NCBI GenBank assembly: GCA_026122225.1 | Contig: JANEZZ010002360.1 | Coordinates: 1,259,751-1,323,750, forward strand | From: Heloderma charlesbogerti | Lineage: Eukaryota > Chordata > Lepidosauria > Squamata > Helodermatidae | Direction: 5' to 3' | DNA: 64,000 nt | Shown: positions 55,302 to 64,000 of the stretch, piece after piece | Layout of the letters: the number at the start of each line of letters is the position of its first letter | How positions within the stretch are numbered: the stretch's first letter is position 1 | The notes under the pieces: model-generated | What the model was told of the DNA's origin: nothing | The model's database searches: none | The model's input: the letters and a program-made list of their open reading frames with translations, nothing else | Made by a program: the position numbers and the translations under genes

Positions 55302-57270
55302 GGCGTCTGGTTCATAGAAGTAGAGTTGTAGAGTATATTTGGCATAGGTTTGGAGGAGATACAAGTTTGGTGAGATCTGAGTTAGCAGAGCCTTTTGATG
55401 TGCTTATCGCTTCAGTTGCACAGTTTCGGTGTTTCTGTTAGAGGAGACAGGCAAAGCTGAGCCTTGAGTAGGGGTGGACGAAAGTCACTTACCTTTTCTC
55501 GCAGCTTGTTCGCGGTGGGGGGGAGCACTTCGCTGCTCCCCCCGCGAAGTTCAGGCCGGGGGGGGAGGCTTCCCGCCTCGCCCGGCTGAAATTCAGGCCA
55601 GGGAGGAGGCTTGCCGCCTCGCCCAGCCGCGAACGTGAAAGTTAAAAAAAACACAAAAACGCACCCTGATAGGCTACGTGACGATTCACGTAGCCTATCA
55701 CGGCTAGATCTGCAAAGTCAGCCGTGATAGGCTACGTCAATCGTCACGTAGCCTATCACAGGTGACTTAAAAAAAAAAAAAGCACGTATGCGAATGGCGG
55801 CCCCCATAGGGAGCCGCCATTCGCGTTCCTTATTTAGTTGCTGTAGTCTACGTAAATGTTTACGTAGACTACGGCGAAAATAAGGGCAACGCAAATAGCG
55901 TTGCCCTTATTTTCGCCTTAGTCTACGTAAACATTTACGTAGACTACAGCCACCAAATAAGGAACGGGAATGGCGGCTCCCTATAGGGCCGCCATTATCC
56001 GTACACACTTTTTTTTTTTTTTTAAGTCACCCGTGATAGGCTACGTGACGATTGACGTAGCCTATCATGGCTGACTTTGCAAATCTAGCCGTGATAGGCT
56101 ACGTGAATCGTCACGTAGCCTATCAGGGGACGTGTTGTTTTTTTTTCTTTTATTACAATGGCGGGGGCGGCAGCCGGTCGAAAGACCGGCTGTCGCTCCC
56201 GCCCCGCTCGAACACCCGACGAACCGCCAGCCGGACCCGCCGCCGGGAGGGACATTCGCCAAAGGTAAGTCCCGTCCCGGGGGGGGGGTGCGGGGTGCGG
56301 GGGGGTGCGGAGGATTTCTCCCCGAAACTTGTTCGGGGGGCCGAACACGTTGGCGCTCGGCCCCCCGAAGTTTCGGGGAGAAATTCTCCGCCATCCCTAG
56401 CCTTGAGGGTCTCACTCTGCCAGTGACCGCCATCCGCATCTGAGGTACAGGTGAGGCTGGAACTATACCATACTGACATTGTCCAAATAATGCATCTGTT
56501 GAAGGTGTGGCCCTTAACAGCTGCAGTGTACCAGTATTTTGCAGCTTGCGTGCACATGGAAAGCCCTGAATGCAAGACATTAAATGGATGTTTATTACTG
56601 GCATTAGTGTATTCTGATTGCTCTGCTTTCTATGACGGCTTCATGCACTTGTTGTCATTAAGAATTATTCTCAAAGAATGCACGAGTTTAATTTGGTACT
56701 TCCATTTCCTTGCTTCTCATTGTCATCTATGGTCGTCACACATTTACTGCACAGAAATGATGTTTTTGATAGAAGGGAATTGGCTTTTTTTGAAGGGGAC
56801 AGTCTCCTGAACAGAGAGATATTTGACATGGGATAGTCTTGTGCTCAGTTTTTGGTCCTGGGCAATTTAAAGTTTAGATCCTGACATTCTCAGCCTGAGA
56901 TTTGGGGCTGCTGCCAGTGGAGGTTGGCAGCTCTGATTTCAGTGGAACTGTGAACCCATCCTGGGTTTCAGACAGAAACCACGTCTGGCAAAAATGTTTG
57001 CAAATGGCCAGATGTGTGCTTGTGTTCAATTTGCACAACTTCCCCAGTTTGATTTGTGCAAATATCCCTGGAGACTGGATCATCCCCACTTTAGTTTATG
57101 GAGGAAAGTTTCACAAATCAGGAGATGGGTACAAAGTCTGGGTAATGTGTGCACATTTCACATTCAGTTGGTGCTGGATTTGCGTGATTTTCCTGTTCCT
57201 GCAGAGTGAGCAGACATCATGAACAGGAAATGTGACAAGCGGTGATACAATATTTGGAAGATCCTAGCAG
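55302..57270 (+). repeat. V2R 3' flank, source of the inverted duplicate
   Basis: Sequence after the V2R stop, interrupted by 55469-56399. Its reverse complement is at 23651-24551. It may hold the 3' UTR, but no clear polyadenylation signal was identified. Confidence 0.8.
55469..56399. mobile_element. Full-length hAT-like palindromic MITE, perfect 8-bp TSD, empty site known
   Basis: It begins TAGGGGTGGACGAAAGTCAC and ends TTCTCCGCCATCCCTA. The duplication GCCTTGAG is exact (55461-55468 and 56400-56407). The inverted duplicate has the empty site (CTCAAGGC at about 24511-24520). Symmetric layout: hairpin pair, AAATGGCGGC-type stem, TAGTCTACG hairpin, central palindrome around 55895, then the mirror series. 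ACTTACC lies at 55487-55493 and GGTAAGT at 56264-56270. Confidence 0.96.
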
Positions 57271-57660
57271 TCTCGAGTCTCGCTCATTCACCCGTCCCTA
57301 CCAAAGGCACCCCCACATACTGGATGTTACCGCAGCCCAAAGTGGGTGTAAATTAGGCATGTGTCACCTTGATCAGATCTGGCATCTCTGTAATGGGTGC
57401 AGTTGGTACTCTAGCCTCATACCTGGCCACTGCCCAAACCTGCATTCATGATCATGATCTCCAATCCCTGCCCCTTCCCAGCAGTTTTTTTTAAAAAAAA
57501 TACTTTGACAGGCTGGCAGAGAGACTTGTGAGTAGGGATGTTGAAGGAATCTGCAATAGAACTAAGTGAGTTCAGATTTTTATGAACCCTACCAGCGAAT
57601 GGGCTTTTCCCCTGGAGGGTGGATTCCGCAGATTTGGGGAACCATGTTTCTAACCTTCGA
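57271..57660. other. Unassigned intergenic sequence
   Basis: No gene or repeat is recognised. Confidence 0.5.
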
Positions 57661-57877
57661 CTGTTTTACACAAATTAGGAGGAGTTAAAATGCATATTTG
57701 GGGGGAATTTGTGCTTTAGGGGGGAATTTTGCCCATGCAAATTTGCAGAAGTTCGGAAACTAAGAAAAATCAGACTCTGAGGACAATGGAATAGAAGGTG
57801 CCTGACAATCCGGGAAATGAACAGGTTTATCACTATCCCTAATTCCCTACTGGAGCTGGAGTTGCGGTGGTCAGGCC
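57661..57877. repeat. Duplicated V2R-array flank, copy C start
   Basis: It matches 12-205 (GTTAAAATGCATATTTGGGG, CCTGACAATC, GGTGGTCAGG) and marks the next array unit. Confidence 0.8.
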
Positions 57878-57989
57878 TTTTGCGGGGTGGGGGGGTGGAG
57901 GGGCTTCATTCTGCCATGGATTTCGGGGGGCAGAATGCACTGGCATTCAGCCTCACCGAGATCTGTGGCGGAATTCTCTGACATCCCTA
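57878..57989. mobile_element. Right-end fragment of a hAT-like MITE
   Basis: It reads from CCTTTTGCGGGG to GAATTCTCTGACATCCCTA, like the end of the 19473-20118 element. The left end is absent. Confidence 0.7.
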
Positions 57990-58356
57990 ATCTCCCCCTA
58001 TTAGTACTTCCAGTGAGCACATCAGAACTAGGGATGTATGAATTGTGCACCTTCCATGCCGCTTGACTTTTGCAGTTTGCGGCCAGTGCTCTGTACCATC
58101 GTTGGCAAGCCCCTGGAATTCTCCTCTTTTTTTCCACTCCGAAAATTACGAAGATAAATCCGTACTGACAGCCATAATTCTGCCTAACTTCTGTAAGAAA
58201 GGCTATTTTTCATAGATATTTACGTATTTCCCCTGCCCTGAGACGTGCAGTAATTACTTTCAGCCGAAACACTCCCTTCTCTAGGGGCTTCCCAGAACAA
58301 GGCTGTCCTAGGTGTGCCTGAGTGATGCACTCTTGGTTTAAAGCAATGCTGTTTGA

Positions 58357-58357
<1 letters not shown>

Positions 58358-58411
<54 letters not shown>
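58358..58411. repeat. (GAAA)n microsatellite
   Basis: About thirteen tandem GAAA units in the foldback arm. Confidence 0.95.
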
Positions 58412-58412
<1 letters not shown>

Positions 58413-58648
58413 ACCTTTTAAAATGAATATGCCATTCTGGAGCTCTGCACGAGGTATTATTCTCCCTGCTAAGCTTTATATTTCCACATCCAGTGTTGTT
58501 GTTGATGATGTGAGGCTAAAATTGAGAGGAGAACCAACCTTGTGCATGTCTACTCAGAAGTAAGGCTTATTGAGTTCAATGCGACTTACTCCTACACATG
58601 TCAGCACCCCACTTGCCCCCAGCTCAGCTTTGTATTTCCACATCCAGC

Positions 58649-59409
58649 TAAGGATGGACGAAAGCCCCTTACCTGGTCCCGCAGCTTGCTTTGCGGTGGG
58701 GGGGAGGTGCTCCGGTTCTCCCCCCGAAATTCAGGCTGGGGGGGAGGCGCCCCGCCCCTCCTGGCCAAAATTCAGGCTGGGGGGGAGGCGCCCCATCCCT
58801 TGCCGCCAAAATTCAGGCCGGGGGGGAGCGCCCTGTCTCCCCGGCCGCGAAATAAAAAAAGTAAATTGAAAAAAAAAAAGTGATAGGCTACATAACGATT
58901 TACGTAGCCTATCATGGCTAGATTTTCAAAGTCAGCCATGATAGGCTACGTATATCGTTACGTAGCCTATCACGGCTGACTTTGGGGGAAAAAAAGGGTG
59001 TACGCAAATGGCGGCGACCATGGGCGCCTCCATTTGCGTACGCACTTTTTTTTTTTCACAGTCAGCCGTGATAGGCTATGTAATGATATACGTCGCCTAT
59101 CACGGTTGACTTTGAAAATCTAGCCGTGATAGGCTACGTAAATCGTTACATAGCCTATCACGTTTTTTTTTTACTTTACTTTGTAATGGCGGTGGCGGCA
59201 AATGGTCGGAAGACCGGCCGCTGCCCCCGCAACCACCGAAATGCCGCCGAAACACCGCCGGGACCTGCCGCCGAGAGGGACATTCGAAGGAGGTAAGTCC
59301 CATCCCGGCGGGGCGGGGGGGCAGAGAATTTCCCCAACAATTTTGGGGGGCCGAATGCGTTGGCATTCGGCCTCCTGGAGATTCATGGAGAAATTCTCCG
59401 CCATCCCTA
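58649..59409. mobile_element. hAT-like palindromic MITE with perfect 8-bp TSD, nested
   Basis: It begins TAAGGATGGACGAAAGCCCC and ends TTCTCCGCCATCCCTA. The duplication CATCCAGC is exact (58641-58648 and 59410-59417). The other foldback copy shows the empty site CATCCAGCTCAT at about 17880. Confidence 0.95.
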
Positions 59410-59886
59410 CATCCAGCTCATGATCAAACCTCCTGTTAGTTATCTCACTGACTGGGTGACTTTGGGCTGGACTCTAACTACTCCACCATACTTCTGTTAT
59501 GAAACTCAAGAAGAAAAAGAGACAGTATAATGGAAAGTTCTTTCTGAAGCAGTCACACTTGTACAAATGCAGCATGAAGGGAAAGATCAGCAACCTTTTC
59601 TTTGTTTGAATGAAAAGCACACTCTGCACATGCTCAGGGAATGGACAAAATGAGGAATTTGAGGAATATTTGAAGAACCAGCAATATGAAGAACGATATT
59701 CTTCCATTATGTTTGTTTGTGGGGAATCTCCCTCAATCCAGCTGTTCCCTGGAACCCCTCCCCCCTTCACCCAAGGGTCTTCTGAGATCCTGACCTCATG
59801 GTGCCGTTCCGCAGAGGATTCCGTGGAACGGGCTGAAGGGAATTTGATCCCATCTCAGTCCATGTTGGAATTCTCTGACATCCCTA

Positions 59887-60110
59887 CACAGGGTGCCAGA
59901 GAGAAAATGTGTGTGTCAGGAGTGGGGAAGAGCGTGACACACGGAGACACAAACCGACATTAGGCCAAATGCACACAGACAGAGGTGATAAATGGATTGA
60001 GTAGAAAAACATGGATCCGTGGCTTTTACAAGGGAATTCCCTCCAAATCCACCATGTCACCTCTCCAAGTCCCCAGATGTGTTCTGTGATTTAGTGGTGG
60101 TTGTCTTGGC
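59887..60110. repeat. Duplicated V2R-array flank, copy C continued
   Basis: It matches 5370-5480 and 5630-5715 (CACAGGGTGCCAGAGAG, GGTGATAAATGGATTGAGTAG). Confidence 0.8.
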
Positions 60111-60139
60111 ATGCAAGAAGCTCCATGAGGACAGGCCAT

Positions 60140-60698
60140 GGCTTGCTCCGAGTTTGAGGGGGCCTGAGACTTACTTCTGAGTAGACATGCACAGAGTTGG
60201 TTCTCCTCTCCATTTTAGCCTCACAACGTCACCAACAAGGCTGAATGTGGAAATATAAAGCCTAGCAGGGGGAATAATACTCGTACAGGGCTCCAGACTG
60301 GCATGGTCATTTTAAAAAGTTTTCTCTTTCTTAAAAATGACATCGCTTTAAGCAAAGAGTGCATCGCTGAGGCACACCTGGGGCAGCCTTGTTTTGGGAA
60401 GCCCGGAGGGGGAGGAAGTGTTTTGGCTGAAAGTAAATGGAGAGGGAGGATTTCAATTGAAAAAGAACACCCACAAACAAGGCGGTGAGCACAATTCATT
60501 TTTTTTTTAAGGTACGTATTTATTATCGGAATATACTTTCCGATAATATTTCGCGACTCTGTGCGGATGACAAAATAAAAGCCACATGACCGTTTGCTCC
60601 GCAGGACTCGGGGTGCCGTTCTGCAGAGGATTCCGTGGCACAGACTGAAGGGAATTCAATCCTATTTCAGTCCGTGGCAGAATTCTCTGACATCCCTA
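60140..60698. mobile_element. Right arm of a foldback hAT-like transposon
   Basis: It matches the inverted arm at 18340-18880 and ends TTCTCTGACATCCCTA at 60698. The left arm is missing. Confidence 0.75.
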
Positions 60699-61104
60699 AT
60701 ATATTCCACGAATTACTAACATGCTTAGACATCAAACACTTATTGGTAACAGCAACCAGTAGGTGAACCATGAGTCCCAGCACAACTCATGCCGCTGGGC
60801 ACCAATTCTACCCCTCCAGCCACTAGAGAAGGAGCTTTACACTCCAGCCTGGATGCTTCCACCCTCACCTCAATCAGCCTGCATATGCAGGCAACCCCTC
60901 GGCCTTTTGACAACAGCGAACCTCTGTCCCGCCTTGCATCCATCAATATCTGAAACCAGCCCAGGCATAGGTGGCCCTCCTGATGTTCTCGGACTGCAAC
61001 TCCCATCGTTTTTCCCCATGGGCTAGGCCAGTTAGGGCTGCTGAATGTGCAGTCCAGTGCTATCTGGAGGGCCACACGTTCCCAATCACTGGTATACTTC
61101 CTAA
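60699..61104. repeat. Interspersed repeat with imperfect palindrome
   Basis: GGCCCTCCTGATGTTCTCGG (60979-60998) is imperfectly inverted in CAGTGCTATCTGGAGGGCC (61055-61073). This is a widespread reptile repeat pattern of uncertain class. Confidence 0.4.
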
Positions 61105-61299
61105 CCTACTCTGCTGGATAGTCACCTTGCTGTGGTGAGTGGGCTTGTGTGTTCCAATGGACCCTGTGAGTGAAGCTGTCAGGACTTATGTACTCCCAGC
61201 AGGGTTACCCATGGCAGCAAGGTCAAGGGGGAGGAACCAGACAAAGAACGATCCAAGCAAGTCCTCAACAGCAGAACAGGCGGAAAATAGCAAGGTGTA

Positions 61300-61537
61300 C
61301 AGTCAGGGCCAGAAATATTGGAACAAGGATAACTGTTTTGGCAGTTGGCCTCTGTATGCCACCGGCTGTACTTCCTGAATGGTTAGTGCCCCACTTTTGT
61401 CCAACCCCTTGAATTACAGCTGGAAGTCCTGACTTCGCTCCCATCTGGGTGTGTTTCCTTTCAAGTTCAATGTGGTGGTGTATAGAGGCCAACTGCCAAA
61501 ACAGTTATCCTTGTTCCAATATTTCTGGCCCTGACTG
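61300..61537. mobile_element. Tc1/mariner-type MITE
   Basis: It begins CAGTCAGGGCCAGAAATATT and ends with the reverse complement, flanked by TA on both sides (61298-61299, 61538-61539). Terminal inverted repeats are about 55 bases (61300-61355 against 61483-61537) around a 125-base core. There is no transposase. Confidence 0.9.
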
Positions 61538-62369
61538 TATGTTACAATGGCTGAGAAGGCAGATGAAGGCTGCAGCAGATAAAGGACCACCAATTGTCAC
61601 GATATCCATGCCATTGGATTAGAGCCTTTTCTGTGAAGACTGTGTGTTGATCACTGTGCACTGATCTCCACACATAGAACAAATTCATGCACAGGCGTCT
61701 TCCAATCTAAACCCAACCAACCAAAAGCCCCTGTCATGGACCGGCACATGGGCGGTGGATACAGATTCAGTCGTGCTGACTCAAGGCTATTGAGTAGTTC
61801 GGCAGCTGTATCCACGCATGAGCAGTCCTATTCAGGATCCGCTCTGCTCACCCCGTATGGGGAGGGGGCTAGAAACGATGCCCTAAACATCGTCTGCCTC
61901 ATCTTCTCGCTGACTGGATTACCGCATCCAGTGGGGTCACCATTTAGGGGTTGCAAAAGACAAATGAACTTTGGAACATGGAATATACGGACACTGCTGC
62001 ACAATACAGATAGTGAACACCCTGAACGCAGGACTGCCATCATTGCAAGGAAGCTGAGACGTTTTAACATTGACATAGCAGCACTCCAAGAAACTCGAAG
62101 AGCAGGAGAGGGACAACTGAAGGAAGAAAAAGGGGGTTACACCTTCTTCTGGAAAGGACTGCCTGAACAAGAATGACGAATACATGGAGTAGGCTTTGAT
62201 ATTAAAAATGATCTTATGAAGCTCTTGTCAGAAGTTCCTACTGGCATTAACGAACGACTCTCAACCTTTCGAATAAAACTCACCAAAAACCAGCAGGCAA
62301 CTATTCTAAGTGCCTATGCACCATCATTAGATGCTGATGAAGACATCAAAGAAAAATGTTACTCCCAAC

Positions 62370-63113
62370 TAGGGATGTCGGAGAATTTCTCCACAAATCT
62401 CCGGGAGGCCGAATGCCAACGTATTCGGCCCCCCGAAATTGGTGGGGAAATTCTCCGACACCCCCGCCCCCCCCGGGACAGGGCTTACCTCATGCGAATG
62501 TCCCTCGCAGCGGCGGGTCCCGGCGGTGGGGCAGCAGCGGCAGCCGGTCTTCTGATCGGCTGCCGCCGCCGCCATTTCCAAGTAAAGTTAAAAAAAAAAA
62601 AAGTCATAGGCTACGTAAAGATTTACGTAGCCTATCACGGCTAGATTTTCAAATTCAGCCATGATAGGCTACGTAAAGATTTACGTAGCCTATCATGGCT
62701 GACTTTGGGGGAAAAAAAGTGCATATGCAAATGGTGGCGCCCATAGGCGCCGCCATTTGCATATGCGCTTTTTTTTCAAAGTCAGCCATGATAGGCTATG
62801 CAAATCTTTATGTAGCCTATCACGGCTGACTTTGAATATCTAGCCGTGATAGGCTACGTAAATCTTTACGTAGCCTATCACGTTGTTGTTGTTTTTTTAA
62901 CTTTACTTTTTTCTTTCGCGGCCGGGGAGATGGGGTGCTCCCCCCCAGCCAGAATTTCTGCAGGGAGGGATGGAGCGCCTCCCCCCTGGCCAGAATTTTG
63001 GCAGGGAGGGGCGGGGCGCCTCCCTACCCTCCAAGAATTTCAGGGGGAGAAACGAAGCACCTCCCCCCCCCCAAAAGCTGCGAGACCAGGTAAGGGACTT
63101 TCATCCATCCCTA
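62370..63113. mobile_element. hAT-like palindromic MITE with perfect 8-bp TSD
   Basis: It begins TAGGGATGTCGGAGAATTTC and ends TTTCATCCATCCCTA. The duplication CTCCCAAC is exact (62362-62369 and 63114-63121). It splits the LINE endonuclease between SQL and the following LDT. Confidence 0.95.
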
Positions 63114-63569
63114 CTCCCAACTGGACACCATCTTATTAGAGATACCTAAGGAGGATAAAATCCTCCTCCTGGGCGATTTTAATGCAAGAGTTGGGCGTGA
63201 TTTTGATTGTTGCCAGGGACTATTGGGAAAGAAGGAGTTGGCAGTAGCAACCAGAATGGAATTCTACTTCTGACTAAATGTTCAGAGCATAATCTCGTCA
63301 TTACCAACACACGTTTTGGTCAGAAAAATAAATTTAAAACATCATGGAAGCACCCCCGGTCGAAGCACTGGCATCTTCTAGATTATGAAATTGTCCATGC
63401 CAGAGACCGCTGCGTTGTACTCTTCTCTAGAGCCATGATGAATGCTGATGACTGCTGGACAGACCACCAATTAATTCATTCCACGATGGACATTAAGATT
63501 GTCCCTCAACGTAGGCTCCAAGGAAGGAAAGGAAAGGAAAGGTTCCTCCTTTGCAAGCACCGGGTCATT

Positions 63570-63830
63570 ACTGACCCCTAGAGGGACGCCGCTTATGCTG
63601 ACTTTTTCATGGCAGTCTATAGCGGGGTGGTTTGCCATTGCCTTCTCCAGTCATGACTAGTTTTCCCCCAGCAAGCTGGATACTTATTTTACTGACCTCG
63701 GAAGAATGGAGGGCTGAGTCAACCTGAGCCAGCTACCTGAGACCCAGCTTCTACTGGGATTGAACTCGGGTCGTGGGGAGAGTTTGAGTTGCAATACTGC
63801 CGCCTACCACCAAGGCGTAAAATGAACACC
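63570..63830 (-). mobile_element. tRNA-derived SINE
   Basis: The complement shows an A-box-like GGTGGTAGGCGG and a B-box-like GAGTTCAATCC (about 63758-63768), then a body reading CCGAGGTCAGTAAAATAAGT. It is inserted in the LINE, whose frame resumes at about 63831. Confidence 0.7.
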
Positions 63831-63965
63831 CAAGCCCTTCAAGTCCCCATTAAGTGAGCCTGCTTTCAAACAACCCTCAAGGAACATCTACCTATGGAAA
63901 CCCCTAAAAATGTCAAGGAACACTGGAATAAACTAAAGACTTCCATTATCGCAGCCTGTGAACAA

Positions 63966-64000
63966 TAGGGTTGGCGGAGAATTTCTCCCCGAAACTTCGG
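63966..64000. mobile_element. Left end of another hAT-like palindromic MITE
   Basis: It begins TAGGGTTGGCGGAGAATTTC after GTGAACAA and runs off the window. Confidence 0.8.

Larger units (their letters stand above)
58029..59886. mobile_element. Foldback hAT-like transposon copy 2, with nested MITE
   Basis: It begins TAGGGATGTATGAATTGTGC, like 17307. It has the same left arm with (GAAA)n at 58358-58411, then the nested MITE 58649-59409, then loop sequence matching 17890-18240. It ends TTCTCTGACATCCCTA at 59886. Flanks do not match. Confidence 0.75.
61105..63965 (+). mobile_element. Non-LTR retrotransposon with AP-endonuclease, multiply interrupted
   Basis: After a 5' region (61105-61735), frames encode an AP-type endonuclease: GTWNIRTLLHN, DIAALQETRRAGEGQL, FFWKGLPEQE, QATILSAYAPSLDADEDIKE, ILLLGDFNARVGRDFD and SKHWHLLDYEIV. 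Catalytic-type boxes QET, GDFNA and the DH of CWTDH are present. Stops and frameshifts break it. It is interrupted by a Tc1-type MITE (61300-61537), a palindromic MITE (62370-63113), a SINE (63570-63830) and another palindromic element from 63966. The clade is uncertain (RTE- or Rex-like). Confidence 0.8.

Noticed and set aside
55660..56120. CRISPR-like array of repeated palindromes with spacers
   Set aside because: The repeats are mirror-paired hairpins inside a transposon with 8-bp duplications, in a vertebrate locus. There are no cas genes, and spacer lengths are not regular.

Overview
This window looks like vertebrate nuclear DNA, most likely from a squamate reptile (lizard or snake). The evidence is a tandem array of vomeronasal type-2 receptor (V2R) genes, together with L2 and CR1 LINEs, tRNA-derived SINEs, a chromodomain Ty3/gypsy element and very many short DNA transposons. 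The species cannot be fixed from the sequence. No bacterial-type operons, rRNA or functional tRNA genes are seen.

Genes. There are two V2R loci, both on the + strand. (1) A decayed V2R pseudogene lies at about 7001-17306: a stub of exon 3, intact-looking exons 4 and 5, and an exon 6 with a 1-nt frameshift that is cut at 17306 by a transposon. (2) An apparently intact six-exon V2R gene lies at 26483-55301. Its exons are 26483-26700, 31193-31484, 33622-34431, 42040-42267, 52155-52281 and 54400-55301. All splice sites are GT/AG, the phases agree, and the joined length is 2577 nt (858 residues plus stop). The introns of the two loci are alignable paralogues, so they arose by tandem duplication. 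Sequence at 1-965 recurs at 5148-5908 and in part at 57660-60110, so the array probably continues beyond both edges.

Mobile DNA. About 25-30 copies or fragments of related non-autonomous elements occupy much of the window. They start TAGGG(A/G)TG and end CATCCCTA (or CACCCCTA). Twelve insertions have exact or one-mismatch 8-bp target-site duplications, as expected of hAT transposons. Their interiors are stacked palindromes (stems such as GTGATAGGCTACGTAA, AAATGGCGGC and TAGTCTACGTAAA). Their GC-rich ends carry a conserved GGTAAGT facing outward. Several have a matching empty site in the paralogous V2R copy, so they moved after the duplication. Some are nested two or three deep. No hAT transposase is present.

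Other elements: an internally inverted gypsy element (20119-23650), a putative LTR element end (35492-35885), CR1 (38950-40991 and 7850-8330), L2 fragments, a non-LTR endonuclease ORF (61105-63965), a Tc1/mariner-type MITE (61300-61537), SINEs, a weak Helitron-like remnant (3080-3620) and several microsatellites.

How it fits together: the only candidate functional gene is the V2R at 26483-55301, a family C GPCR expected in vomeronasal sensory neurons. Everything else is its decayed neighbour or transposon sediment, which has stretched the gene to about 29 kb.
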